Source of the DNA: Meconema thalassinum
Taxonomy: Eukaryota > Arthropoda > Insecta > Orthoptera > Tettigoniidae
Assembly: GCA_946902985.2 (NCBI GenBank)
Contig: OX336397.1
Location: 152,823,890 to 152,887,889, forward strand
Length of the DNA: 64,000 nt
Direction of reading: 5' to 3'
The notes under the pieces are model-generated. The model was not told the DNA's origin and ran no database searches. It saw only the letters and a program-made list of their open reading frames with translations. Below, piece by piece: positions 1 through 14,000 of this stretch. The stretch's first letter is position 1, and each line of letters starts with the position of its first letter. The translations under genes and the position numbers were made by a program.

Positions 1-780
1 TATATGACAGCCCTAGGGCCACCCCTGGGTAACGGGGTTAATAAGGGGTGGACATACATTATAGTGTTTGAAGCTATTTTCTGCGCTTCCTATATGACAG
101 CCCTAGGGCCACCTCAGGGTAACGGGGTTAATAAGGGGTGGACATACATTATGGTGTTTGAAGCTATTTTCTGCGCTCCCTATATGACAGCCCTAGGGCC
201 ACCCCTGGGTAACGGGGTTAATAAGGGGAGGACATATATTATGGTGTTTGAAGCTATTTTCTGCGCTCTCTATATGACAGCCCTAGGGCCACCCCTGGGT
301 AACGGGGTTAATAAGGGGAGGACATACATTATGGTGTTTGAAGCTATTTTCTGCGCTCTCTATATGACAGTCCTAGGGCCACCCCTGGGTAACGGGGTTA
401 ATAAGGGGTGGACACACATTATGGTGTTTGAAGCTATTTTCTGCGCTCTCTATATGGCAGCCCTAGGGCCACCCCTGTGTAACGGGGTTAATAAGGGTTG
501 GACATACATTATAGTGTTAGAAGCTATTTTCTGCGCTCCCTATATGACAGCCCTAGGGCCGCCCCTGGGTAACGGGGTTAATAAGGGGAGGACATACATT
601 ATAGTGTTTGAAGCTATTTTCTGCGCTCCCTATATGACAGCCCTAGGGCCACCCCTGGGTAACGGGGTTAATAAGGGGTGGACATACATTATGGTGTTTG
701 AAGCTATTTTCTGCGCTCCCTATATGACAGCCCCAGGGCCACCCCTGGGTAACGGGGTTAATAAGGGTTGGACATACATT

Positions 781-1620
781 ATGGTGTTGAAGCTATTTTC
801 TGCGCCCCTGTATGACAGCCCTAGGGCCACCCCTGGGTAACGGGGTTAATAAGGGGTGGACATACATTATGGTGTTTGAAGCTATTTTCTGCGCTCCCTA
901 TATGACAGCCCCAGGGCCACCCCTGGGTAACGGGGTTAATAAGGGTTGGACATACATTATGGTGTTGAAGCTATTTTCTGCGCCCCTGTATGACAGCCCT
1001 AGGGCCACCCCTGGGTAACGGGGTTAATAAGGGGTGGACATACATTATGGTGTTTGAAGCTATTTTCTGCGCTCCCTATATGACAGCCCCAGGGCCACCC
1101 CTGGGTAACGGGGTTAATAAGGGGTGGACATACATTATGGTGTTTGAAGCTATTTTCTGCGCTCCCTATATGACAGCCCCAGGGCCACCCCAGGGTAACG
1201 GGGTTAATAAGGGGTGGACATACATTATGGTGTTTGAAGCTATTTTCTGCGCTCCCTATATGACAGCCCTAGGACCACCCCTGGGTGACGGGGTTAATAA
1301 GGGGAGGACATACATTATGGTGTTTGAGCTATTTTCTGCGCTCCCTATATGACAGCCCCAGGGCCACCCCTGGGTAACGGGGTTAATAAGGGGTGGACAT
1401 ACATTATGGTGTTTGAAGCTATTTTCTGCGCTCCCTATATGACAGCCCTAGGGCCACCCCTGGGTAACGGGGTTAATAAGGGGTGGACATACATTATGGT
1501 GTTTGAAGCTATTTTCTGCGCTCCCTATATGACAGCCCCAGGGCCACCCCTGGGTAACGGGGTTAATAAGGGTTGGACATACATTATGGTGTTGAAGCTA
1601 TTTTCTGCGCCCCTGTATGA
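781..1620. repeat. Shortened 88-bp satellite monomers repeated three times
   Basis: Monomers with GTGTTGAAGC (one T lost) and GCGCCCCTGTATG (one base lost) occur near 790, 968 and 1590. The first two are 178 bp apart, i.e. one 90-bp plus one 88-bp monomer duplicated as a unit. A third type of shortened monomer (TTTGAGCTATT) lies near 1325. These indels explain why the otherwise continuous open frame is broken in this part of the array. Confidence 0.8.
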
Positions 1621-2876
1621 CAGCCCTAGGGCCACCCCTGGGTAACGGGGTTAATAACGGGTGGACATACATTATGGTGTTTGAAGCTATTTTCTGCGCT
1701 CCCTATATGACAGCCCCAGGGCCACCCCTGGGTAATTGGGTTAATAAGGGGTGGACATACATTATGGTGTTTGAAGCTATTTTCTGCGCACCCTATATGA
1801 CAGCCCTAGGGCCACCCCTGGGTAATTGGGTTAATAAGGGGTGGACATACATTATGGTGTTTGAAGCTATTTTCTGCGCACCCTATATGACAGCCCTAGG
1901 GCCACCCCTGGGTAACGGGGTTAATAAGGGGTGGACATACATTATAGTGTTTGAAGCTATTTTCTGCGCTTCCTATATGACAGCCCTAGGGCCACCCCAG
2001 GGTAACGGGGTTAATAAGGGGTGGACATACATTATGGTGTTTGAAGCTATTTTCTGCGCTCCCTATATGACAGCGCTAGGGCCACCCCTGGGTAACGGGG
2101 TTAATAAGGGGAGGACATATATTATGGTGTTTGAAGCTATTTTCTGCGCTCTCTATATGACAGCCCTAGGGCCACCCCTGGGTAACGGGGTTAATAAGGG
2201 GAGGACATACATTATGGTGTTTGAAGCTATTTTCTGCGCTCTCTATATGACAGTCCTAGGGCCACCCCTGGGTAACGGGGTTAATAAGGGGTGGACACAC
2301 ATTATGGTGTTTGAAGCTATTTTCTGCGCTCTCTATATGGCAGCCCTAGGGCCACCCCTGTGTAACGGGGTTAATAAGGGTTGGACATACATTATAGTGT
2401 TAGAAGCTATTTTCTGCGCTCCCTATATGACAGCCCTAGGGCCGCCCCTGGGTAACGGGGTTAATAAGGGGAGGACATACATTATAGTGTTTGAAGCTAT
2501 TTTCTGCGCTCCCTATATGACAGCCCTAGGGCCACCCCTGGGTAACGGGGTTAATAAGGGGAGGACATACATTATGGTGTTTGAAGCTATTTTCTGCGCT
2601 CTCTATATGACAGTCCTAGGGCCACCCCTGGGTAACGGGGTTAATTAGGGGTGGACATACATTATAGTGTTTGAAGCTATTTTCTGCGCTCCCTATATGA
2701 CAGCCCTAGGGCCACCCCTGGGTAACGGGGTTAATAAGGGGAGGACATACATTATGGTGTTTGAAGCTATTTTCTGCGCTCTCTATATGACAGTCCTAGG
2801 GCCACCCCTGGGTAACGGGGTTAATTAGGGGTGGACATACATTATAGTGTTTGAAGCTATTTTCTGCGCTCTCTAT

Positions 2877-5800
2877 ATGACAGCCCTAGGGCCACCCCTG
2901 AGTAACGGGGTTAATAAGGGGTGGACATACATTATGGTGTTTGAAGCTATTTTCTGCGCTCCCTATATGACAGCCCTAGGGCCACCCCTGGGTAACGGGG
3001 TTAATAAGGGGAGGACATACATTACGGTGTTTGAAGCTATTTTCTGCGCTCTCTATATGACAGTCCTAGGGCCACCCCTGGGTAACGGGGTTAATTAGGG
3101 GTGGACATACATTATAGTGTTTGAAGCTATTTTCTGCGCCCCCTATATGACAGCCCTAGGGCCACCCCTGAGTAACGGGGTTAATAAGGGGTGGACATAC
3201 ATTATGGTGTTTGAAGCTATTCTCTGCGCTCCCTATATGACAGCCCTAGGGCCGCCCCTGGGTAACGGGGTTAATAAGGGGTGGACATACATTATGGTGT
3301 TTGAAGCTATTTTCTGCGCTCTCTATATGGCAGCCCTAGGGCCACCCCTGTGTAACGGGGTTAATAAGGGTTGGACATACATTATGGTGTTTGAAGCTAT
3401 TCTCTGCGCTCCCTATATGACAGCCCTAGGGCCGCCCCTGGGTAACGGGGTTAATAAGGGGTGGACATACATTATGGTGTTTGAAGCTATTTTCTGCGCT
3501 CCCTATATGACAGCCCTAGGGCCACCCCTGGGTAACGGGGTTAATAAGGGGAGGACATACATTATGGTGTTTGAAGCTATTTTCTGCGCTCCCTATATGA
3601 CAGCCCTAGGGCCACCCCTGGGTAACGGGGTTAATAAGGGGAGGACATACATTATGGTGCTTGAAGCTATTTTCTGCGCCCCCTATATGACAGCCCTAGG
3701 GCCACCCCTGGGTAACGGGGTTAATAAGGGGAGGACATACATTATGGTGTTTGAAGCTATTTTCAGCGCCCCCTATATGACAGCCCTAGGGCCACCCCTA
3801 GGTAACGGGGTTAATAAGGGGTGGACATACATTATGGTGTTTGAAGCTATTTTCTGCGCTCCCTATATGACAGCCCTAGGGCCACCCCTGGGTAACGGGG
3901 TTAATAAGGGGAGGACATACATTATAGTGTTTGAAGCTATTTTCTGCGCCCCCTATATGACAGCCCTAGGGCCACCCCTGGGTAACGGGGTTAATAAGGG
4001 GAGGACATACATTATAGTGTTTGAAGCTATTTTCTGCGCCCCCTATATGACAGCCCTAGGGCCACCCCTGGGTAACGGGGTTAATAAGGGGAGGACATAC
4101 ATTATGGTGTTTGAAGCTATTTTCTGCGCCCCCTATATGACAGCCCTAGGGCCACCCCTGGGTAACGGGGTTAATAAGGGGAGGACATACATTATAGTGT
4201 TTGAAGCTATTTTCTGCGCCCCCTATATGACAGCCATAGGGCCACCCCTGGGTAACGGGGTTAATAAGGGGTGGACATACATTATGGTGTTTGAAGCTAT
4301 TTTCTGCGCTCCCTATATGACAGCCCCAGGGCCACCCCAGGGTAACGGGGTTAATAAGGGGTGGACATACATTATGGTGTTTGAAGCTATTTTCTGCGCT
4401 CCCGTTATGACAGCCCTAGGGCCACCCCTGGGTGACGGGGTTAATAAGGGGAGGACATACATTATGGTGTTTGAAGCTATTTTCTGCGCTCCCTATATGA
4501 CAGCCCCAGGGCCACCCCTGGGTAACGGGGTTAATAAGGGGTGGACATACATTATGGTGTTTGAAGCTATTTTCTGCGCTCCCTATATGACAGCCCTAGG
4601 GCCACCCCTAGGTAACGGGGTTAATAAGGGGAGGACATACATTATGGTTTTTGAAGCTATTTTCTGCGCCCCCTATATGACAGCCCCAGGGCCACCCCTA
4701 GGTAACGGGGTTAATAAGGGGAGGACATATATTATATTGTTTGAAGCTATTTTCTGCGCTCCCTATATGACAGCCCCAGGGCCACCTCTAGGTAACGGGG
4801 TTAATAAGGGGTGGACATACATTATAGTGTTTGAAGCTATTTTCTGCGCCCCCCATATGACAATCCTAGGCCACCCCTGGGTAACGGGGTTAATAAGGGG
4901 TGGACATACATTATGGTGTTTGAAGCTATTTTCTGCGCTCCCTATATGACAGCCCTAGGGCCACCCCTGGGTAACGGGGTTAATAAGGGGAGGACATACA
5001 TTATGGTTTTTGAAGCTATTTTCTGCGCCCCCTATATGACAGCCCTAGGGCCACCCCTGGGTAACGGGGTTAATAAGGGGTGGACATACATTATGGTGTT
5101 TGAAGCTATTTTCTGCGCTCCCTATATGACAGCCCTAGGGCCACCCCAGGGTAACGGGGTTAATAAGGGGAGGACATACATTATGGTGTTTGAAGCTATT
5201 TTCTGCGCTCCCTATATGACAGCCCTAGGGCCACCCCTAGGTAACGGGGTTAATAAGGGGAGGACATACATTATATTGTTTGAAGCTATTTTCTGCGCTC
5301 CCTATATGACAGCCCTAGGGCCACCCCTGGGTAACGGGGTTAATAAGGGGTGGACATACATTATATTGTTTGAAGCTATTTTCTGCGCTCCCTATATGAC
5401 AGCCCCAGGGCCACCCCTGGGTAACGGGGTTAATAAGGGGTGGACATACATTATGGTGTTTGAAGCTATTTTCTGCGCCCCCTATATGACAGCTCTAGGG
5501 CCACCCCTGAGTAACGGGGTTAATAAGGGGTGGACATACATTATGGTGTTTGAAGCTATTTTCTGCGCTCCCTATATGACAGCCCTAGGGCCACCCCTGG
5601 GTAACGGGGTTAATAAGGGGAGGACATACATTACGGTGTTTGAAGCTATTTTCTGCGCTCTCTATATGACAGTCCTAGGGCCACCCCTGGGTAACGGGGT
5701 TAATTAGGGGTGGACATACATTATAGTGTTTGAAGCTATTTTCTGCGCCCCCTATATGACAGCCCTAGGGCCACCCCTGAGTAACGGGGTTAATAAGGGG

Positions 5801-8094
5801 TGGACATACATTATGGTGTTTGAAGCTATTCTCTGCGCTCCCTATATGACAGCCCTAGGGCCGCCCCTGGGTAACGGGGTTAATAAGGGGTGGACATACA
5901 TTATGGTGTTTGAAGCTATTTTCTGCGCTCTCTATATGGCAGCCCTAGGGCCACCCCTGTGTAACGGGGTTAATAAGGGTTGGACATACATTATGGTGTT
6001 TGAAGCTATTCTCTGCGCTCCCTATATGACAGCCCTAGGGCCGCCCCTGGGTAACGGGGTTAATAAGGGGTGGACATACATTATGGTGTTTGAAGCTATT
6101 TTCTGCGCTCCCTATATGACAGCCCTAGGGCCACCCCTGGGTAACGGGGTTAATAAGGGGAGGACATACATTATGGTGTTTGAAGCTATTTTCTGCGCTC
6201 CCTATATGACAGCCCTAGGGCCACCCCTGGGTAACGGGGTTAATAAGGGGAGGACATACATTATGGTGCTTGAAGCTATTTTCTGCGCCCCCTATATGAC
6301 AGCCCTAGGGCCACCCCTGGGTAACGGGGTTAATAAGGGGAGGACATACATTATGGTGTTTGAAGCTATTTTCAGCGCCCCCTATATGACAGCCCTAGGG
6401 CCACCCCTAGGTAACGGGGTTAATAAGGGGTGGACATACATTATGGTGTTTGAAGCTATTTTCTGCGCTCCCTATATGACAGCCCTAGGGCCACCCCTGG
6501 GTAACGGGGTTAATAAGGGGAGGACATACATTATAGTGTTTGAAGCTATTTTCTGCGCCCCCTATATGACAGCCCTAGGGCCACCCCTGGGTAACGGGGT
6601 TAATAAGGGGAGGACATACATTATAGTGTTTGAAGCTATTTTCTGCGCCCCCTATATGACAGCCCTAGGGCCACCCCTGGGTAACGGGGTTAATAAGGGG
6701 AGGACATACATTATGGTGTTTGAAGCTATTTTCTGCGCCCCCTATATGACAGCCCTAGGGCCACCCCTGGGTAACGGGGTTAATAAGGGGAGGACATACA
6801 TTATAGTGTTTGAAGCTATTTTCTGCGCCCCCTATATGACAGCCATAGGGCCACCCCTGGGTAACGGGGTTAATAAGGGGTGGACATACATTATGGTGTT
6901 TGAAGCTATTTTCTGCGCTCCCTATATGACAGCCCCAGGGCCACCCCAGGGTAACGGGGTTAAAAAGGGGTGGACATACATTATGGTGTTTGAAGCTATT
7001 TTCTGCGCTCCCGTTATGACAGCCCTAGGGCCACCCCTGGGTGACGGGGTTAATAAGGGGAGGACATACATTATGGTGTTTGAAGCTATTTTCTGCGCTC
7101 CCTATATGACAGCCCCAGGGCCACCCCTGGGTAACGGGGTTAATAAGGGGTGGACATACATTATGGTGTTTGAAGCTATTTTCTGCGCTCCCTATATGAC
7201 AGCCCTAGGGCCACCCCTAGGTAACGGGGTTAATAAGGGGAGGACATACATTATGGTTTTTGAAGCTATTTTCTGCGCCCCCTATATGACAGCCCCAGGG
7301 CCACCCCTAGGTAACGGGGTTAATAAGGGGAGGACATATATTATATTGTTTGAAGCTATTTTCTGCGCTCCCTATATGACAGCCCCAGGGCCACCTCTAG
7401 GTAACGGGGTTAATAAGGGGTGGACATACATTATAGTGTTTGAAGCTATTTTCTGCGCCCCCCATATGACAATCCTAGGCCACCCCTGGGTAACGGGGTT
7501 AATAAGGGGTGGACATACATTATGGTGTTTGAAGCTATTTTCTGCGCTCCCTATATGACAGCCCTAGGGCCACCCCTGGGTAACGGGGTTAATAAGGGGA
7601 GGACATACATTATGGTTTTTGAAGCTATTTTCTGCGCCCCCTATATGACAGCCCTAGGGCCACCCCTGGGTAACGGGGTTAATAAGGGGTGGACATACAT
7701 TATGGTGTTTGAAGCTATTTTCTGCGCTCCCTATATGACAGCCCTAGGGCCACCCCAGGGTAACGGGGTTAATAAGGGGAGGACATACATTATGGTGTTT
7801 GAAGCTATTTTCTGCGCTCCCTATATGACAGCCCTAGGGCCACCCCTAGGTAACGGGGTTAATAAGGGGAGGACATACATTATATTGTTTGAAGCTATTT
7901 TCTGCGCTCCCTATATGACAGCCCTAGGGCCACCCCTGGGTAACGGGGTTAATAAGGGGTGGACATACATTATATTGTTTGAAGCTATTTTCTGCGCTCC
8001 CTATATGACAGCCCCAGGGCCACCCCTGGGTAACGGGGTTAATAAGGGGTGGACATACATTATGGTGTTTGAAGCTATTTTCTGCGCCCCCTAT
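2877..8094. repeat. Higher-order duplication inside the satellite (2 x 2609 bp)
   Basis: 2877-5485 is followed directly by a near-identical copy at 5486-8094. The period is 2609 bp, that is 29 monomers less one base, and the missing base sits in the same shortened monomer of both copies (near 4865 and 7475). Shared private variants include the TTAATTAG stop, CCCGTTATG, and the ATACATTACGG monomer. One of few differences is TTAATAAGG versus TTAAAAAGG (near 6963). The near identity indicates a recent segmental duplication of 29 monomers. Confidence 0.9.
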
Positions 8095-11000
8095 ATGACA
8101 GCTCTAGGGCCACCCCTGGGTAACGGGTTTAATAAGGGGTGGACATACATTATATTGTTTGAAGCTATTTTCTGCGCTCCCTATATGACAGCCCTAGGGC
8201 CGCCCCTGGGTAACGGGGTGAATAAGGGGTGGACATACATTATGGTGTTTGAAGCTATTTTCTGCGCTCCCTATATGACAGCCCCAGGGCCACCCCTGGG
8301 TAACGGGGTTAATAAGGGGTGGACATACATTATGGTGTTTGAAGCTATTTTCTGCGCCCCCTATATGACAGCCCTAGGACCACCCCTGGGTAACGGGGTT
8401 AATAAGGGGAGGACATACATTATGGTGTTTGAAGCTATTTACTGCGCTCCCTATATGACAGCCCTAGGGCCACCCCTGGGTAACGGGGTTAATAAGGGGT
8501 GGACATACATTATGGTGTTTGAAGCTATTTTCTGCGCTCCCTATATGACAGCCCTAGGGCCACCCCTGGGTAACGGGGTTAATAAGGGGTGGACATACAT
8601 TATGGTGTTTGAAGCTATTTTCTGCGCCCCCTATATGACAGCCCTAGCGCCACCCCTGGGTAACGGGGTTAATAAGGGGTGGACATACATTATGGTGTTT
8701 GAAGCTATTTTCTGCGCTCCCTATATGACAGCCCTAGGGCCACCCCTAGGTAACGGGGTTAATAAGGGGAGGACATACATTATGGTGTTTGAAGCTATTT
8801 TCTGCGCTCCCTATATGACAGCCCCAGGGCCACCCCTGGGTAACGGGGTTAATAAGGGGTGGACATACATTATGGTGTTTGAAGCTATTTTCTGCGCCCC
8901 TTATATGACAGCCCTAAGGCCGCCCCTGTGTAACGGGGTTAATAAGGGGTGGACATACATTATGGTGTTTGAAGCTATTTTCTGCGCTCCCTATATGACA
9001 GCCCTAGGGCCACCCCTGGGTGACGGGGTTAATAAGGGGAGGACATACATTATAGTGTTTGAAGCTATTTTCTGCGCCCCTGTATGACAGCCCTAGGGCC
9101 ACCCCTGGGTAACGGGGTTTATAAGGGGTGGACATACATTATGGTGTTTGAAGTTATTTTCTGCGCCCCCTATATGACAGCCCTAGGGCCACTCCTGGGT
9201 AACGGGGTTAATAAGGGGTGGACATACATTATGGTGTTTGAAGCTATTTTCTGCGCTCCCTATATGACAGCCCCAGGGCCACCCCTGGGTAACGGGGTTA
9301 ATAAGGGGTGGACATACATTATGGTGTTTGAAGCTATTTTCTGCGCTCCCTATATGACAGCCCCAGGGCCACCCCTGGGTAACGGGGTTAATAAGGGGTG
9401 GACATACATTATGGTGTTTGAAGCTATTTTCTGCGCTCCCTATATGACAGCCCCAGGGCCACCCCTGGGTAACGGGGTTAATAAGGGGTGGACATACATT
9501 ATGGTGTTTGATGCTATTTTCTGCGCCCCCCTATATGACAGCCCTAGGGCCACCCCTGGGTAACGGGGTTAATAAGGGGTGGACATACATTACTGTGTTT
9601 GAAGCTATTTTCTGCGCTCCCTATATGACAGCCCCAGGGCCACCCCTGGGTAATTGGGTTAATAAGGGGTGGACATACATTATGGTGTTTGAAGCTATTT
9701 TCTGCGCACCCTATATGACAGCCCTAGGGCCACCCCTGGGTAACGGGGTTAATAAGGGGTGGACATACATTATAGTGTTTGAAGCTATTTTCTGCGCCCC
9801 CTATATGACAGCCCTAGGGCCACCCCAGGGTAACGGGGTTAATAAGGGGTGGACATACATTATGGTGTTTGAAGCTATTTTCTGCGCTCCCTATATGACA
9901 GCCCTAGGGCCACCCCTGGGTAACGGGGTTAATAAGGGGAGGACATACATTATGGTGTTTGAAGCTATTTTCTGCGCTCCCTATATGACAGCCCTAGGGC
10001 CACCCCTGGGTAACGGGGTTAATAAGGGGGGGGACATACATTATGGTGTTTGAAGCTATTTTCTGCGCTCCCTATATGACAGCCCTAGGGCCACCCCTGG
10101 GTAACGGGGTTAATAAGGGGGTGGACATACATTATGGTGTTTGAAGTTATTCTCTGCGCTCTCTATATGACAGCCCCAGGGCCACCCCTGGATAACGGGG
10201 TTAATAAGGGGTGGACATACATTATGGTGTTCGAAGCTATTTTCTGCGCCCCCCATATGACAGCCCTAGGGCCACCCCAGGGTAACGGGGTTTATAAGGG
10301 TTGGACATACATTATGGTGTTTGAAGCTATTTTCTGCGCTCCCTATATGACAGCCCTAGGGCCACCCCAGGGTAACGGGGTTAATAAGGGTTGGACATAC
10401 ATTATGGTGTTTGAAGCTATTTTCTGCGCTCCCAATATGACAGCCCTAGGGCCACCCCTGGGTAACGGGGTTAATAAGGGGTGGACATACATTATGGTGT
10501 TTAAAGCTATTTTCTGCGCCCCCTATATGACAGCCCTAGGGCCACCCCTGGGTAACGGGGTTAATAAGGGGAGGACATACATTATAGTGTTTGAAGCTAT
10601 TTTCTGCGCCCCCTATATGACAGCCCTAGGGCCACCCCTGGGTAACGGGATTAATAAGGGGTGGACATACATTATGGTGTTTGAAGCTATTTTCTGCGCT
10701 CCCTATATGACAGCACTAGGGCCACCCCTGGGTAACGGGGTTAATAAGGGGTGGACATACATTAAGGTGTTTGAAGCTATTTTCTGCGCCCCCTATATGA
10801 CAGCCCTAGGGCCGCCCCTGGGTAACGGGGTTAATAAGGGGTGGACATACATTATGGTGTTTGAAGCTATTTTCTGCGCCCCCTATATGACAGCCCTAGG
10901 GCCACCCCAGGGTAACGGGGTTAATAAGGGGAGGACATACATTATGGTGTTTGAAGCTATTTTCTGCGCTCCCTATATGACAGCCCTAGGGCCACCCCTG

Positions 11001-14000
11001 GGTAACGGGATTAATATGGGGAGGACATACATTATGGTGTTTGAAGCTATTTTCTGCGCCCCCCATATGACAGCCCTAGGGCCACCCCAGGGTAACGGGG
11101 TTAATGAGGGGTGGACATACATTATGGTGTTTGAAGCTATTTTCTGCGCCCCCCATATGACAGCCCTAGGGCCACCCCAGGGTAACGGGGTTAATAAGGG
11201 GTGGACATACATTATGGTGTTTGAAGCTATTTTCTGCGCCCCCCATATGACAGCCCTAGGGCCACCCCTGGGTAACGGGGTTAATAAGGGGTGGACATAC
11301 ATTATGGTGTTTGAAGCTATTTTCTGCGCCCCCTATATGACAGCCCTAGGGCCACCCCTGGGTAACGGGGTTAATAATGGGTGGACATACATTATGGTGT
11401 TTGAAGCTATTTTCTGCGCTCCCTATATGACAGCCCTAGGGCCACCCCTGGGTAACGGGGTTAATAAGGGGTGGACATACATTATGGTGTTTGAAGCTAT
11501 TTTCTGCGCTCCCTATATGACAGCCCTAGGGCCACCCCTGGGTAACGGGGTTAATAAGGGGTGGACATACATTATAGTGTTTGAAGCTATTTTCTGCGCT
11601 CCCTATATGACAGCCCTAGGGCCACCCCTGGGTAACGGGGTTAATAAGGGGAGGACATACATTATGGTGTTTGAAGCTATTTTCTGCGCTCCCTATATGA
11701 CAGCCCTAGGGCCACCCCTGGGTAACGGGGTTAATAAGGGGTGGACATACATTATGGTGTTTGAAGTTATTTTCTGCGCCCCCTATATGACAGCCCTAGG
11801 GCCACCCCTGGGTAACGGGGTTAATAAGGGGTGGACATACATTATGGTGTTTGAAGCTATTTTCTGCGCTCCCCATATGACAGCCCTAGGGCCACCCCTG
11901 AGTAACGGGGTTAATAAGGGGAGGACATACATTATGGTGTTTGAAGCTATTTTCTGCGCTCCCCATATGACAGCCCTAGGGCCACCCCTGGGTAACGGGG
12001 TTAATAAGGGGTGGACATACATTATGGTGTTTGAAGCTATTTTCTGCGCTCCCTATATGACAGCCCTAGGGCCACCCCTGGGTAACGGGGTTAATAAGGG
12101 GTGGACATACATTATGGTGTTTGAAGCTATTTTCTGCGCTCCCTATATGACAGCCCTAGGGCCGCCCCTGGGTAACGGGGTTAATAAGGGGAGGACATAC
12201 ATTATGGTGTTTGAAGCTATTTTCTGCGCTCCCTATATGACAGCCCTAGGGCCGCCCCTGGGTAACGGGGTTAATAAGGGGTGGACATACATTATGGTGT
12301 TTGAAGTTATTTTCTGCGCTCTCTATATGACAGCCCTAGGGCCACCCCTGGGTAACGGGGTTAATAAGGGGTGGACATACATTATGGTGTTTGAAGCTAT
12401 TTTCAGCGCTCCCTATATGACAGCCCTAGGGCCACCCCTGGGTAACGGGGTTAATAAGGGGAGGACATACATTATGGTGTTTGAAGCTATTTTCTGCGCC
12501 CCCTATATGACAGCCCTAGGGCCACCCCTGGGTAACGGGGTTAATAAGGGGTGGACATACATTATGGTGTTTGAAGCTATTTTCTGCGCTCCCTATATGA
12601 CAGCCCTAGGGCCACCCCAGGGTAACGGGGTTAATAAGGGGAGGACATACCTTATGGTGTTTGAAGCTATTTTCTGCGCCCCCTATATGACAGCCCTAGG
12701 GCCACCCCTGGGTAACGGGGTTAATAAGGGGTGGACATACATTATGGTGTTTGAAGCTATTTTCTGCGCCCCCCATATGACAGCCCTAGGGCCACCCCTG
12801 AGTAACGGGGTTTATAAGGGGTGGACATACATTATAGTGTTTGAAGCTATTTTCTGCGCTCCCTATATGACAGCCCTAGGGCCACCCCAGGGTAACGGGG
12901 TTAATAAGGGGAGGACATACATTATGGTGTTTGAAGCTATTTTCTGCGCTCCCTATATGACAGCCCTAGGGCCACCCCTGGGTAACGGGGTTAATAAGGG
13001 GTGGACATACATTATGGTGTTTGAAGCTATTTTCTGCGCTCCCTATATGACAGCCCTAGGGCCACCCCAGGGTAACGGGGTTAATAAGGGGAGGACATAC
13101 CTTATGGTGTTTGAAGCTATTTTCTGCGCCCCCTATATGACAGCCCTAGGGCCACCCCTGGGTAACGGGGTTAATAAGGGGTGGACATACATTATGGTGT
13201 TTGAAGCTATTTTCTGCGCCCCCCATATGACAGCCCTAGGGCCACCCCTGAGTAACGGGGTTAATAAGGGGTGGACATACATTATAGTGTTTGAAGCTAT
13301 TCTCTGCGCTCCCTATATGACAGCCCTAGGGCCACCCCAGGGTAACGGGGTTAATAAGGGGAGGACATACATTATGGTGTTTGAAGCTATTTTCTGCGCT
13401 CCCTATATGACAGCCCTAGGGCCACCCCTGGGTAACGGGGTTAATAAGGGGTGGACATACATTATGGTGTTTGAAGCTATTTTCTGCGCTCCCTATATGA
13501 CAGCCCTAGGGCCACCCCTGGGTAACGGGGTTAATAAGGGGTGGACATACATTATGGTGTTTGAAGCTATTTTCTGCGCTCCCTATATGACAGCCCTAGG
13601 GCCACCCCTGGGTAACGGGGTTAATAAGGGGTGGACATACATTATGGTGTTTGAAGCTATTTTCTGCGCTCCCTATATGACAGCCCTAGGGCCACCCCAG
13701 GGTAACGGGGTTAATAAGGGGTGGACATACATTATGGTGTTTGAAGCTATTTTCTGCGCCCCCTATATGACAGCACTAGGGCCACCCCTGGGTAACGGGG
13801 TTAATAAGGGGTGGACATACATTATGGTGTTTGAAGCTATTTTCTGCGCTCCCTATATGACAGCCCTAGGACCACCCCAGGGTAACGGGGTTAATAAGGG
13901 GTGGACATACATTATGGTGTTTGAAGCTATTTTCTGCGCTCCCTATATGACAGCCCTAGGGCCACCCCTGGGTAACGGGGTTAATAAGGGGTGGACATAC

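Noticed and set aside
10973..12022. Minus-strand ORFs in the satellite (109 and 79 codons)
   Set aside because: They arise because the reverse frame of the same 90-bp monomer is also sometimes stop-free. No independent evidence of coding.
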